NCBI GenBank assembly: GCA_013289685.1
Contig: JABCZL010000008.1
Span: forward strand, 62,001 to 126,000
Reading direction: 5' to 3'
Length of the DNA: 64,000 bases
Origin: Acidobacteriota bacterium
Lineage (GTDB): Bacteria > Acidobacteriota > Terriglobia > Terriglobales > Acidobacteriaceae
Part shown: in pieces, positions 17,708 to 26,628 of the stretch
How positions within the stretch are numbered: the stretch's first letter is position 1
Layout: every line of letters begins with the position of its first letter
The notes under the pieces: model-generated
What the model saw: the letters and a program-made list of their open reading frames with translations, nothing else
The model's database searches: none
What the model was told of the DNA's origin: nothing
Made by a program: the position numbers and the translations under genes

Positions 17708-19174
17708 ATGCCTCGCTCGTTTTCTATGAAGAGCTGTGTCGTTTTCGCTCTCGCACTATCTCTCGCCGCGCCTCTCTACGCGCACCATCTCAAGAAGGCT
17801 GAAACTTCCACCCTGCCAGTCACGACCTCGTCCTCCAAGGCCCGCGAGCTTTACGACAAAGGCATTGCCGACTACGAGAATCTTTATCTGGAGCGCTGCA
17901 ACGAGGATTGGCGCGCGGCCGTGAAGGAAGATCCCAAGCTCGCCCTGGCCTGGGCCTGGATCGCCTTTAACAGCGGCAATCCCCAGGAAGTGAGTGACGC
18001 TCGGGCCAAAGCCAAGGCGCTTGCGCCCCAGCTGACGCCCGGCGAGCAATTGATGGTTGCATGGATTTCCAAGGTGCAGGAAGGCGACTTCCTCGGCGGC
18101 ATCACTGCCATGAACGACATGCTCGAGATGTATCCCCACGACAAGCACCTGCTTTATCTTGCCGGCAACTGGCTGATGGGCGAGAACGGCAATGATCAGG
18201 CGCAGCGCTTCATGGAGAAGGCTCTTGTCATCGACAAGAACTATCCCGCCGCGTTGAACGATCTGGCGTATGTGGATGCCCGTAACCGGAAATTTGACAA
18301 GGCATTTGCGGCCATGGACCGCTACGTCGCTCTGCTTCCGAAAGAGCCCAACCCGCAGGATTCCTACGGAGAGCTCCTCCGCATGTCGGGGAACTTCGAA
18401 GGCGCTCTGACTCACTATCGCGCCGCGCTCAAGATTGACCCAGACTTCGTGTCGTCGCAACTCGGTCTAGGCGATACCAATGCGCTGATGGGCAATCAAG
18501 AGCAGGCCCGCGCGGAATACGACAAGGCCATTCGCTTCGCGCACACGGAAGCCGACCGCCTCACTTACGGGATGCAGAGGGCGATGACGTTTGTTCGAGA
18601 AGGCAATTTCGCCGAAGCCGACAAGAACCTTCAGGAAATCGCCGAAACGGCGCACGCCAAGGAACAGGATCTGCAGGAGGCGCAGGCGCTCCGCCAGATG
18701 GCCGAGTACCAGGCCGACGACAGCGCCGCCCTGAAGCATCTGAAGCTGGCTGAGGAATCTCTCAGCCATCGCTCGACTATCTCCACCTCGGACCGCGATG
18801 AAGAGATGTCGCGTATCCTCCGCATCCGCGCCGTGCGGGCAGCCCGCGCGGGCAACCAGACGATCGCCGACCAGGCCCTCCACCAGCTCGAGGTTCTGGC
18901 CAACGGCAGCCGCAACCGCGTGATTCAGAGTTCGTATCACGGTGCCGCGGGCGCTCTGTTAATGGACCAGAAGAAATACGAAGACGCCATCGCGCACCTG
19001 GAAGAGGATCAGGACAATCCCTTCACCATGGAGTTGCTGGTGCAGGCCTACTACCAGACCTTCCAGCCCGATAAGCTGCACGACGTCGAGGTGAGACTCC
19101 GAGGCACCAACGTGCCTACCATGGAGCAGGCCCTGGTCGTCCCCGCAGCCCGCGCTCGACGGCCGACCAGCTAG
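17708..19174 (+). CDS. Secreted TPR-repeat protein
   Basis: A 488-residue protein with a signal peptide (about residues 1-25, SMKSCVVFALALSLAAPLYA). Roughly ten TPR-like helical pairs follow, for example ARELYDKGIADYENLYLERCNEDWRAAVKEDPKLALAWAW, PAALNDLAYVDARNRKFDKAFAAMDRYVALLP and ALTHYRAALKIDPDFVSSQLGLGDTNALMGNQEQARAEYDKAI. TPR proteins act as protein-binding scaffolds; no catalytic domain is visible. ATG 17708 is preceded by GGAG; an in-frame ATG at 17726 is possible. Confidence 0.85.
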   Translation: MPRSFSMKSCVVFALALSLAAPLYAHHLKKAETSTLPVTTSSSKARELYDKGIADYENLYLERCNEDWRAAVKEDPKLALAWAWIAFNSGNPQEVSDARAKAKALAPQLTPGEQLMVAWISKVQEGDFLGGITAMNDMLEMYPHDKHLLYLAGNWLMGENGNDQAQRFMEKALVIDKNYPAALNDLAYVDARNRKFDKAFAAMDRYVALLPKEPNPQDSYGELLRMSGNFEGALTHYRAALKIDPDFVSSQLGLGDTNALMGNQEQARAEYDKAIRFAHTEADRLTYGMQRAMTFVREGNFAEADKNLQEIAETAHAKEQDLQEAQALRQMAEYQADDSAALKHLKLAEESLSHRSTISTSDRDEEMSRILRIRAVRAARAGNQTIADQALHQLEVLANGSRNRVIQSSYHGAAGALLMDQKKYEDAIAHLEEDQDNPFTMELLVQAYYQTFQPDKLHDVEVRLRGTNVPTMEQALVVPAARARRPTS

Positions 19175-19190
19175 TCCCAATCTGGATTGC

Positions 19191-19210
19191 GGGCTCCCCG
19201 ACGGGAGCCC
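19191..19210 (+). terminator. Hairpin after the TPR gene
   Basis: GGGCTCCC (19191-19198) pairs perfectly with GGGAGCCC (19203-19210) around a CGAC loop, 17 bp after the TPR stop. There is no T-run, so it may stabilise the 3' end rather than terminate transcription alone. Confidence 0.5.
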
Positions 19211-19265
19211 GAACTCCTCGCCCAATTCACGGCCTTGGTGTACAGTAGGTGGGCACTTTGCCCCT

Positions 19266-19586
19266 ATGAAGGCTGACACCGAGCGCCGCTCCGGAAACCG
19301 AATCTCCACGCGCGTGCTCACGCGCGTGCGCACCGCCCAGGGAGCGGACCATACCGCGCAGACGCGCGATGTCAGCGCTAACGGAGTCTTCCTCTACTCC
19401 AAGTCCCGCATGGAAAAAGGCGCCGAGGTCGAACTGGTGCTGATCCTCCCCCCCGAGCTCACCTCGGGCGAGAAATGCTGGGTATGCTGCCAGGCCACCA
19501 TTGTGAGGGTCGAAGAAGAGGGCTCGGAGTTCGGTGTGGCGGCCCAGATCCGCCGCATGGATATCCTGCCCGAAGCGTCGGTCTGA
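19266..19586 (+). CDS. PilZ-domain protein
   Basis: A 106-residue single-domain PilZ protein, a probable receptor for cyclic di-GMP. It has the N-terminal arginine motif (ERRSGNRISTRV) and the second motif DVSANGVFL, matching (D/N)xSxxG. The rest of the small beta-barrel follows (EVELVLILPPELTSGEKCWVCCQATIVRVEEEGSEFGVAAQI). Its output partner is not visible. The window also encodes a diguanylate cyclase, but nothing links the two beyond the shared messenger. Confidence 0.87.
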   Translation: MKADTERRSGNRISTRVLTRVRTAQGADHTAQTRDVSANGVFLYSKSRMEKGAEVELVLILPPELTSGEKCWVCCQATIVRVEEEGSEFGVAAQIRRMDILPEASV

Positions 19587-19821
19587 GCTTGACTGATGGG
19601 CTTGATTAAGAAGCACTGAGGTTGTTCCGATTCAGGATCGGTTTCCCGGAAAACTTTCCCAAAACTACACCGTGCGGGAGTCCGTTTTCACGATCCGGCG
19701 CAAGTTCTTTCAATTTCCCCGGGGTTCTGTGAAAAAAAGCTTCCCATTGCATTAGTCGTGGTGCAATAATGGCGGCCCTAGAATTGCTCTGGCCAATTTC
19801 AGGTTCCAGGTGGGCCCACGT

Positions 19822-20166
19822 ATGTTGATCGAAAAGCTCGCGGCGGGAGTGGTGCAGGTTCAAACACCGATCGGTCCGCGATATGTAATGCCATCATTCC
19901 TGCAGCGGATTTATTTGCTGTGGATGTTCCGCAATTTTCCTATTCTTCCTCACGCCGTGCTCAACGGACGGCAGCAGCGCATGATCGATCAAATGTGCAG
20001 CGAGCAGCGTTTCGCGTCGATGGCATACGCCGACGGCATGGATGAAGCGCCGGTGATCGGCACGGTCGAGCATCGTCCTCCAATCGCAGCCGATCAGTTG
20101 CCTCCGCGCCGTCCGGTGACGAGCGAGGCGCCCGGCCTGGCGGCGGAAGCTCGCCAGCGTTCCTAG
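19822..20166 (+). CDS. Hypothetical protein
   Basis: A 114-residue protein I do not recognise. The first 60 residues are compact and mildly hydrophobic (MLIEKLAAGVVQVQTPIGPRYVMPSFLQRIYLLWMFRNF, LNGRQQRMIDQMC). The tail is Pro/Arg-rich and probably disordered. No signal peptide or membrane segment is seen. ATG 19822 has AGGTGG 9 bp upstream; GTG 19810 is an alternative start. It stands alone between the PilZ gene and the tRNA. Confidence 0.55.
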   Translation: MLIEKLAAGVVQVQTPIGPRYVMPSFLQRIYLLWMFRNFPILPHAVLNGRQQRMIDQMCSEQRFASMAYADGMDEAPVIGTVEHRPPIAADQLPPRRPVTSEAPGLAAEARQRS

Positions 20167-20390
20167 CTTCTCGTTCCGTTGCGGCGCGCGGCCAACTGCC
20201 GTTGCGCTTCGGCGTCGGAGAGTGCCTGCGCGTCATCGCGCGCGCAATCCTTCGTGCGGACCGCGACCGACCTCGATGTTTTTTCCCCCTTTGGTGCTGG
20301 CGTGTCACACGCGCCTGTCCACTCGCCCGAGAAATGCAGAAACGATAAGTGCCGTTGCGGTTTCGCCAGCGAGAAAGAGGGCGTGAATGC

Positions 20391-20396
20391 TATAAT
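20391..20396 (+). promoter_or_regulatory. -10 element of the tRNA-Lys promoter
   Basis: A perfect TATAAT lies 35 bp before the first base of the tRNA, giving a short leader of about 28 nt. No convincing -35 is seen at 16-18 bp. Confidence 0.5.
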
Positions 20397-20430
20397 TTTC
20401 GTTCGTCCTACCAGCCAAAATCCCCACCGT

Positions 20431-20506
<76 letters not shown>

Positions 20507-20587
20507 TCTTTTCAAGCACCTGCCATCCTTTGTCTTCTGTTTACTTACTCGTAACTGTGGCCGTTTTCGTGGGTTTTGCTACATCAC

Positions 20588-20704
20588 CTACTTCTGCTGA
20601 TTCAGCCCGTCGACGACGACTTTGATCTGCGCCGTTTCCGGATGCAGATAGCCCATCGTCGTCGAGAGACTCTCACGCCCCATGACCCGGGTGTTGGACA
20701 CTCT
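20588..20704 (-). pseudogene. C-terminal remnant of a phage-type tyrosine recombinase
   Basis: The minus strand encodes [20 protein letters not shown], then about 17 residues to a stop at 20588. This is the characteristic C-terminal end of XerC/phage-integrase proteins: LGH-x-SLSTT-x-x-YLHP, with the catalytic tyrosine present (GYLHPE) and the preceding histidine changed to Arg (MGRES). Upstream of about 20704 the frame stays open but similarity stops and it runs antisense into the cytochrome gene. Only about 38 codons survive. Together with the tRNA-Lys this marks an old integration event at a tRNA. Confidence 0.72.
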
Positions 20705-20771
20705 TGATATGATCTGTGAACCGAATCCAGGGATTGGAACGGAAGCAGAAGCCAGAGAGGCTATAGACGCA

Positions 20772-22100
20772 ATGAATCGCACGGTTCTTACTTTTCTGTT
20801 CGCGGCTTGTTCGGCAGCATATCTCTCTGCCCAGATGGGAAACATGAACGCCCCGACATTTACGAAGGATGTCGCGCCGATCCTGCAGAAAAACTGCCAA
20901 AGTTGCCACCGGCCGGGCGAGGCTGCACCCTTCTCAATGCTCACGTACGATGAGACGCGACCCTGGACCGGAGCCATGAAACTGGACGTGAAGCAGAAAC
21001 GAATGCCGCCATGGTTTGCCGACCCTCAGGTTGGACATTTCGCGAATGACAGGTCCCTCTCCCAAAAAGAGATCGACACAATCGTGGCGTGGGTGACCGC
21101 CGGCGCGCCGAAGGGCGATCCCAAGGACATGCCTGCATCCGTGAACTTTGTGGAAGGATGGGGCATTCCAAAGCCGGACGTGATTTTTCAGTTGCCCAAA
21201 GAATTCCCTGTGCCGGAATCGGGCATGGTCGAGTACCAATATGTGATTGTGCCCACCGGCTTCACGGAAGATAAATGGGTGCAGGCCGTCGAAGTTCGAC
21301 CTACGGAGCGCTCTGTGGTTCACCACATCATCGCGTACGTTCGCGAACCCGGATCGAATTACTTCAAAGATCAAAAGCCGGGAGTTTTCTTCGAAGCTCC
21401 TCCGGCCAAGACGGATGAGAACGTTGACACCAGCGCTCTGCCCAGCGATTTTCTGGTTGGCTATGCTCCCGGCCAGCCCGCGGAAGTCTTGCCGGTGGGC
21501 GAGGCGAAACTGGTGAAGGCCGGATCCGACATCGTATTCGAGGTGCACTACACGCCCAATGGAAAAGCGGTGATGGACCGAACCAAGCTGGGCCTGGTTT
21601 TCGCCAAAGAACCGCCAAAGAAAAGAGTGCAGACGTTGTCGGCGGTCAATGGCACGTTCAAAATTCCTCCCGGCGATCCCAACTACCGCGTGGATGCTTT
21701 CTTTGAAATTCGCAAGGAGGTGATCCTGGCCTCGATTCATCCCCATATGCACGCCAGGGGAAAGGATTTTGAATATCGCATCGTATTTCCGGGCGGTGAG
21801 ACGCGGATCATCCTGCGCGTGCCGCAATACAACTGGCACTGGCAGCTTTGGTACAACCTCGACGAGCCGATTGTGCTGCCCCCCGGGGCGCGAATTGAAT
21901 GCACAGCGCATTTCGACAACTCGCCGGACAATCCGGAGAATCCAGACCCCACAAAAACCGTGATCTGGGGGCAGCAGAGCTGGGACGAGATGATGGTTGG
22001 CTTCTTCAACCTGGTTTACGATCCGCGAATCTCTCCCAAAGACTTGCAGCCGGAAAAGAAAAATGTTGCCAACAGCAAGGCTTCAATCGCTGATCATTGA
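20772..22100 (+). CDS. Cytochrome c fused to a PHM-like copper monooxygenase domain
   Basis: A 442-residue exported protein. A signal peptide ([21 protein letters not shown]) is followed by a small cytochrome c domain with haem motif CQSCH (residues 42-46). Then comes a domain like the C-terminal half of type II ascorbate-dependent copper monooxygenases: VVHHIIAYV with a His pair, and HPHMHARGK supplying further His ligands in the second half. Electron transfer from haem to copper is plausible; the substrate is unknown. ATG 20772 is chosen because the signal peptide starts there; the frame is open upstream. ThuA, an isomerase-like protein and a double redoxin follow on the same strand. Confidence 0.82.
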   Translation: MNRTVLTFLFAACSAAYLSAQMGNMNAPTFTKDVAPILQKNCQSCHRPGEAAPFSMLTYDETRPWTGAMKLDVKQKRMPPWFADPQVGHFANDRSLSQKEIDTIVAWVTAGAPKGDPKDMPASVNFVEGWGIPKPDVIFQLPKEFPVPESGMVEYQYVIVPTGFTEDKWVQAVEVRPTERSVVHHIIAYVREPGSNYFKDQKPGVFFEAPPAKTDENVDTSALPSDFLVGYAPGQPAEVLPVGEAKLVKAGSDIVFEVHYTPNGKAVMDRTKLGLVFAKEPPKKRVQTLSAVNGTFKIPPGDPNYRVDAFFEIRKEVILASIHPHMHARGKDFEYRIVFPGGETRIILRVPQYNWHWQLWYNLDEPIVLPPGARIECTAHFDNSPDNPENPDPTKTVIWGQQSWDEMMVGFFNLVYDPRISPKDLQPEKKNVANSKASIADH

Positions 22101-22130
22101 CGCGGATTATAGACGCGGATCATTGACGCC
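22092..22130. repeat. 13-bp tandem repeat across a stop codon
   Basis: Three adjacent 13-bp units (GATCATTGACGCG, GATTATAGACGCG, GATCATTGACGCC) run from 22092 to 22130. The first contains the TGA of the cytochrome/PHM gene. Confidence 0.85.
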
Positions 22131-22165
22131 GAAGGCTGAACATTAGGACCACCGACAACTCCAAT

Positions 22166-22987
22166 ATGAAGATTGCTCCTCGCGCCCTGATCATCCCCAT
22201 TCTTGCCGTGCTCTCTGCATTTTCCACGGCTCAGTCTGGTCCGCCACCAAAGAAACACCTCCTTGTCATCGGAGAGGAAAAAGGATACCGGCACGACTCC
22301 GTGTCGCATGCCATGGCGACCATCGAGCGACTGGGACGGGAAACCGGGCTGTGGGACACCACCCTGCGCACTGACACCGAGGTGCTAACCAAGAAGAAGC
22401 TGGAATATAACGCAAAGAACTTGAACGACTTTGATGCCGTGCTTTTCTTTACCGGGGGCGACCTCGAAATGAATGCCCAACAGAAGGCCGACTTCCTGTC
22501 GTTCATCCATGACGACGGCAAGGGATTCATTGGCGTGCACAGCGCTGCTATCACTTTCGTCGACTGGCCCGAATTTGTGGAGATGGTTGGCGGGACTTAC
22601 GACGAGCACCCGTGGACTACTTTCGATGCGCCCATCCTTGTGGAGGACCCAGGCTTCCCGGGCATGCAACAATTCCCGCATTCGTTTACGTTGCGCGACG
22701 AAATTTACCAGATGAAAGACTACTCACGCGACAAGGTGCGAGTGCTGATGCGGCTCGATGTCAGCAAACTCGACATGAAGAACAAGAATGTCCATCGCAC
22801 CGACGGCGATTTTGCTGTGACTTGGGCAAAGATGTATGGCAAAGGGCGTGTCTATTACACGACATTAGGGCACGTGGACACGAACTGGGACAAACCGGAG
22901 TTCCAACAAATGATTACCGAGGCCATCAAATGGGCGATGGGGTTGGAAAATGCAGATGTGACATCCCGTCCGCTGCCCGCAAACTAG
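22166..22987 (+). CDS. Secreted ThuA-like protein
   Basis: A 273-residue protein with a signal peptide (about 1-24) and a ThuA domain, a class I glutamine-amidotransferase-like fold. Features are HLLVIGEEKGYRHDSVSHAMATIERLG, DAVLFFTGGDLEMNAQQKADFLSFIHDDGKGFIGVHSA, GGTYDEHPW and VTWAKMYGKGRVYYTTLGH. Members are associated with sugar (trehalose-type) metabolism, but their chemistry is unclear. The export signal and neighbours suggest periplasmic sugar processing. Confidence 0.88.
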   Translation: MKIAPRALIIPILAVLSAFSTAQSGPPPKKHLLVIGEEKGYRHDSVSHAMATIERLGRETGLWDTTLRTDTEVLTKKKLEYNAKNLNDFDAVLFFTGGDLEMNAQQKADFLSFIHDDGKGFIGVHSAAITFVDWPEFVEMVGGTYDEHPWTTFDAPILVEDPGFPGMQQFPHSFTLRDEIYQMKDYSRDKVRVLMRLDVSKLDMKNKNVHRTDGDFAVTWAKMYGKGRVYYTTLGHVDTNWDKPEFQQMITEAIKWAMGLENADVTSRPLPAN

Positions 22988-23019
22988 CCTGGCGAAAAAG
23001 CAAGACAGCGAGGGGTTCA

Positions 23020-23835
23020 TTGATTCGGGAAGAAGCAATCACGAGAAGATGTTTTGTGAAGACGGTGGCCGGCTGCCTGGCTGCAACCGCACTTCCCTTG
23101 CGCGCCGCGACGAAGTTGAACGTTGGCATTGGCACCTATAGCTATCACAATCTCTCGATGGACGAAATGATTGTTCAACTGAAAGCGCTGCGAGTTGGGG
23201 AAATCGAAATGTCGCGCGGGGAGTTCATGCTGATGAACCACCCCACCGAGGAACTGTTTCGTTCGGCTCGAACGAAACTTGACCGAGCGGGAATCCGCTG
23301 CGTGTCCTACTACACGGCAACCATTAAAGAAGATCAGGATCTAGAAAACGCGGTGCGGTTTGCCAGGCTGCTGGGCTCCAGCAATGTCACAGGCGATGCT
23401 ACTGGCAGCATTCTGAATCGAATCGATCGGCGCTTTACGAAGGAACGGTTGACCTTCGGAATCCATAATCATTACTTCAAGGGCGAGAAGTTCGCCTACG
23501 AGAGCCCAGAGGATGTGCTGAGTGCTCTCGCTGGACTTTCCAAAACCGTCGGAGCTACGGCCGATGTGGGACATTTTGCATCTTGCGGCCATGATCCCGT
23601 CGACGCCGTGCGCAAATTGGGACCTCGTCTGATACTGGTGCACCTCAAAGATATTCAGGCCGTGGACGGCGAAGTGAACGTGCTCCTCGGAACAGGAATC
23701 TCCAAAATTCCTGCGGTCATGCAGGAGCTGCATCGGCAGAATTTTGCCGGACTGGTGGCTGTGGAATACGAAAAAGACGGCGACGTGAACGACGACATGC
23801 GGCAAGACATGGAATTTGCACGCAGACTCGCCTAG
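23020..23835 (+). CDS. Tat-exported sugar phosphate isomerase/epimerase-like TIM-barrel protein
   Basis: A 271-residue protein of the xylose-isomerase-like TIM-barrel family. Features are VGIGTYSYHNLSMDEMIVQLKALRVGEIEM, FGIHNHYFKGEKF, TADVGHFASCGHDPVDAVRKLGPRLILVHLKD and LVAVEYEKDGD, with the Glu/His/Asp metal-site pattern of the family. The N-terminus TRRCFVKTVAGCLAATALPLRAA matches the twin-arginine export motif (S/T-R-R-x-F-x-K). The start is taken as TTG 23020, just after GAGGGG, because it gives a complete Tat signal; the frame is open far upstream as an overlap with the ThuA gene. The substrate is unknown. Confidence 0.82.
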   Translation: MIREEAITRRCFVKTVAGCLAATALPLRAATKLNVGIGTYSYHNLSMDEMIVQLKALRVGEIEMSRGEFMLMNHPTEELFRSARTKLDRAGIRCVSYYTATIKEDQDLENAVRFARLLGSSNVTGDATGSILNRIDRRFTKERLTFGIHNHYFKGEKFAYESPEDVLSALAGLSKTVGATADVGHFASCGHDPVDAVRKLGPRLILVHLKDIQAVDGEVNVLLGTGISKIPAVMQELHRQNFAGLVAVEYEKDGDVNDDMRQDMEFARRLA

Positions 23836-23861
23836 CGGCTTGGCATAGGGGACAGAAGCAA

Positions 23862-24995
23862 ATGTGGAGAATTTGTCTATTCTTATTCTTATCGATTTCT
23901 ATCAGCGCCTGGACACAAGACGCGCACCCGATCCTCGCACTTGGTTCGCCCGCGCCTGACTTCGAACTATCCGGCGTGGATGGAAAGACACACAAGATCA
24001 GCGATTATGCGGCAAGTCCAATCCTGGTTGTGGTCTTCACTTGTAATCATTGCCCGATCGCGCAGATGTATGAAGAGCGTATCGGGAGGCTGGCCGCGGA
24101 CTACAAGGACCGGGGCGTGGCCGTGGTGGCGATTCAGCCCAACGATCCGAAGGCGATCCGGATCGATGAACTGGACTCCTCGGATATCAGCGACAGCCTG
24201 GCCGAGATGAAAATCCGCGTCGAATACAAGCACCTGCAATATCCCTATCTTTACGATGGCGACACGCAAGCGGTGACCAGGGCGTATGGTCCGCAGGCAA
24301 CGCCGCACGCCTTTATCTTTGATCAGGAACGTCGTCTGCGCTACGAAGGCCGCCTTGACAACAGCTACCGAATAGAGCTGGTGAAGACGCAAGATGCGCG
24401 CAATGCGATCGACGCGATACTGGCGCATCAGGAAGTCGCCGTGAAACACACCGGAGTTTTCGGTTGCTCGACGAAGTGGCAGGAGAAGGCGTCTTCGCGG
24501 ATCGAGGGCTTGCGGAAGATTGAGGCGCAGCCCGTACAACTGGAGATGGCGACTGCCGCCGACTTGAAGACGCTGCGCGCCAATCCCAGCAAGCAAATGC
24601 TCCTGGTCAGTTTTTGGGCGACCTGGTGCGGTTCGTGCATAGCCGAGTTCACCGATCTCGAAGACACTTACCGGATGTACAGCGTCCGCGATCTGGGATT
24701 GGTCACGGTATCGACCAACATGCCTGACGAGACAAAAAGCGTTATGAAATTGCTGGAGAAGATGCACGCCACCAGCCGCAATCTGCTTTTTGCCTCGGAC
24801 GACACCGCGTCGCTGCAGGCGGCATTCGATCCCAAGTGGGAATCAGCCGTGCCCTACACCGTGTTGCTGGCTCCTGGCGGCAAGGTGCTTTATCAGAAGC
24901 AGGGATCCGTCGACATTCTAGAACTGCGCCGGAAGATCCTTGCCTACCTGGATTCTGACTATATCGGCTTCAACAAGTATTGGTCGGACGAGTGA
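23862..24995 (+). CDS. Secreted double thioredoxin-fold redoxin
   Basis: A 377-residue protein with a signal peptide (about 1-20) and two thioredoxin folds in one chain. The first (about residues 28-190) is AhpC/TSA-like, with CxxC as FTCNHCPIAQMYEERI and a later cis-Pro region (GPQATPHAFIFD). The second (about 235-370) is TlpA-like, with FWATWCGSCIAEF and cis-Pro AVPYTVLL. Both have a redox-active cysteine pair, so the protein could pass electrons internally or act on two partners. It is the last gene of the cytochrome/ThuA/isomerase module, 26 bp after the isomerase. Confidence 0.85.
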   Translation: MWRICLFLFLSISISAWTQDAHPILALGSPAPDFELSGVDGKTHKISDYAASPILVVVFTCNHCPIAQMYEERIGRLAADYKDRGVAVVAIQPNDPKAIRIDELDSSDISDSLAEMKIRVEYKHLQYPYLYDGDTQAVTRAYGPQATPHAFIFDQERRLRYEGRLDNSYRIELVKTQDARNAIDAILAHQEVAVKHTGVFGCSTKWQEKASSRIEGLRKIEAQPVQLEMATAADLKTLRANPSKQMLLVSFWATWCGSCIAEFTDLEDTYRMYSVRDLGLVTVSTNMPDETKSVMKLLEKMHATSRNLLFASDDTASLQAAFDPKWESAVPYTVLLAPGGKVLYQKQGSVDILELRRKILAYLDSDYIGFNKYWSDE

Positions 24996-25087
24996 CGCTT
25001 TGCAAGCCGATCCACTCAGCTGCTGGCGTGCGCAAACGCGACGGCAAAGTACAAAAAAGACCAAACGGTCCTCCCACCTGCACGCCC

Positions 25088-25093
25088 TATAAT
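25088..25093 (+). promoter_or_regulatory. -10 element before the FAD-dependent enzyme
   Basis: A perfect TATAAT lies about 60 bp before the predicted start at 25155. No clear -35 is seen at the usual distance. GAAGGAG at 25134-25140 is the nearest ribosome-binding sequence. Confidence 0.4.
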
Positions 25094-25154
25094 ACTTCCG
25101 GGCCGTCGGCCGTCCCGATGGAATCCACTTCTACGAAGGAGCGAGGACGAAGCG

Positions 25155-26513
25155 TTGGTTCTTACGAAACCGGATTTCGATGTCGCGATTATTGGCGGAG
25201 GGCCGGCGGGATCGTCCATGGGCGCCTATCTGGCCAAGGCGGGCGTCAGTTGTGTCGTGTTTGAGCGCGAGCTGTTTCCGCGCCCCCATGTCGGCGAGTC
25301 GTTGGTACCTTCTTCGACGCGCGTGTTCCGAGACCTCGATTTTCTTCCCCAGATGGAGGAGGCCAAGTTTCCGCACAAGTTCGGCGCGGTCTGGACCGCG
25401 GACGACAAGCAAAAAAATCCCTATCAGCTTGGGTGGGAGGGCCTGGCTCCGGATTGCCATGCCGACATTCGCTTTGACGAGCGGGAACAGGCTGGGGTCG
25501 ACAAGAATTACACCTACCATGTGGACCGCGGCAAGTTCGACCTGATGCTGTTACAGCACGCCAACAAGTTAGGCGCGGCGGTGTACGAAGGCGTCAAGGT
25601 GAACGCAGTCGATTTCGGACCGAAGGAACCGGTGGTACGGTTCACGATGGGGCGCAACGGGAAAGAGATGGCCGTCAGCGCGAAAATGGTGGTGGACGCC
25701 AGCGGCCGCAACACTTTCCTCGGCAACCAGCTCAAGCTCAAGGTGCAGGATACCGTGTTCGACCAGTACGCCATCCACTCCTGGTTCGATCACTATGATC
25801 GCAGGGTTTTCTCTAGGAAGGACGAAAACCGCGACTACATCTTCATCCACTTCCTGCCCATTTCCAACACCTGGATCTGGCAGATTCCGATAACGAGTAC
25901 CGTGACCAGCCTAGGCGTGGTCACGCAGAAGAAGAACTTTGCGAAATCGAAAAGCGATCGTGAAAAGTTCTTTTGGGAGTCGGTCGCCTCGCGGCCCATG
26001 CTGGAAGAAACTCTGCGCAAAGCCGACAGGGTCCGCCCTTTCAAGGACGAGGGTGACTATAGCTATGCCATGAAGCAACTCTGTGGCGACCGGTTCGTCC
26101 TGGTCGGCGATGCCGGCCGCTTCGTCGACCCCATCTTTTCCACGGGCGTCAGCATTGCGCTGAACAGTTCCCGCTTCGCGCACCAAGACATCCTGGCCGC
26201 CTTGGATAAGAACGACTTTTCACGGGAAAGTTTCTCCACCTTCGAGAACACACTGCGCGTGGGAACCAAGAATTGGTACGACTTCATCACCGTGTACTAC
26301 CGTCTGAACGTGCTGTTCACCTACTTCATCAACGACCCCAAGTACCGTCTGGATGTGCTGAAATTGTTGCAGGGTGACGTGTACGACGACGCCGCGCCGC
26401 CCGTGTTGCAGCAGATGCGCACCATGGTCGCGGAGGTGGAGCAGAACGAAAACCATCCCTGGCACAAAATGCTGGGCGATCTGACGGCGAACGCATTCCG
26501 TCCCGAGTTCTAA
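25155..26513 (+). CDS. FAD-dependent halogenase-like oxidoreductase
   Basis: A 452-residue flavoprotein of the tryptophan-halogenase/geranylgeranyl-reductase class. The FAD-binding motif is IIGGGPAGSSMGAYLAKAG (residues 12-30). It has the PHVGES motif (44-48), a second FAD motif (FVLVGDAGRFVDPIFSTGVSIAL) and the halogenase-associated W-x-W-x-I-P as WIWQIP (240-245). That last motif favours a halogenase or related monooxygenase over a reductase, but chlorination is not demonstrated. The TTG start at 25155 is uncertain, since GAAGGAG lies 14 bp before it. No dedicated flavin reductase is adjacent. Confidence 0.8.
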   Translation: MVLTKPDFDVAIIGGGPAGSSMGAYLAKAGVSCVVFERELFPRPHVGESLVPSSTRVFRDLDFLPQMEEAKFPHKFGAVWTADDKQKNPYQLGWEGLAPDCHADIRFDEREQAGVDKNYTYHVDRGKFDLMLLQHANKLGAAVYEGVKVNAVDFGPKEPVVRFTMGRNGKEMAVSAKMVVDASGRNTFLGNQLKLKVQDTVFDQYAIHSWFDHYDRRVFSRKDENRDYIFIHFLPISNTWIWQIPITSTVTSLGVVTQKKNFAKSKSDREKFFWESVASRPMLEETLRKADRVRPFKDEGDYSYAMKQLCGDRFVLVGDAGRFVDPIFSTGVSIALNSSRFAHQDILAALDKNDFSRESFSTFENTLRVGTKNWYDFITVYYRLNVLFTYFINDPKYRLDVLKLLQGDVYDDAAPPVLQQMRTMVAEVEQNENHPWHKMLGDLTANAFRPEF

Positions 26514-26628
26514 CCTCGAAAGAAGAAAAGCGCTTTGTCAGAGTGATACAATTCGGGGTCGTTACCCGACTTCCAAAATGCGCTGCTGCAGATTTCTAAC
26601 GCCACAATAAGGAGAAGGGAATCCTTTT

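Noticed and set aside
20934-21911. 325-codon minus-strand frame in the cytochrome/PHM gene
   Set aside because: Antisense to a gene with clear CxxCH and HxHxxR motifs; translation has no domain signature.
22612-23019. Longer N-terminus for the isomerase-like protein
   Set aside because: The upstream part overlaps the ThuA gene out of frame and looks like a shadow; the TTG at 23020 gives an exact Tat signal.
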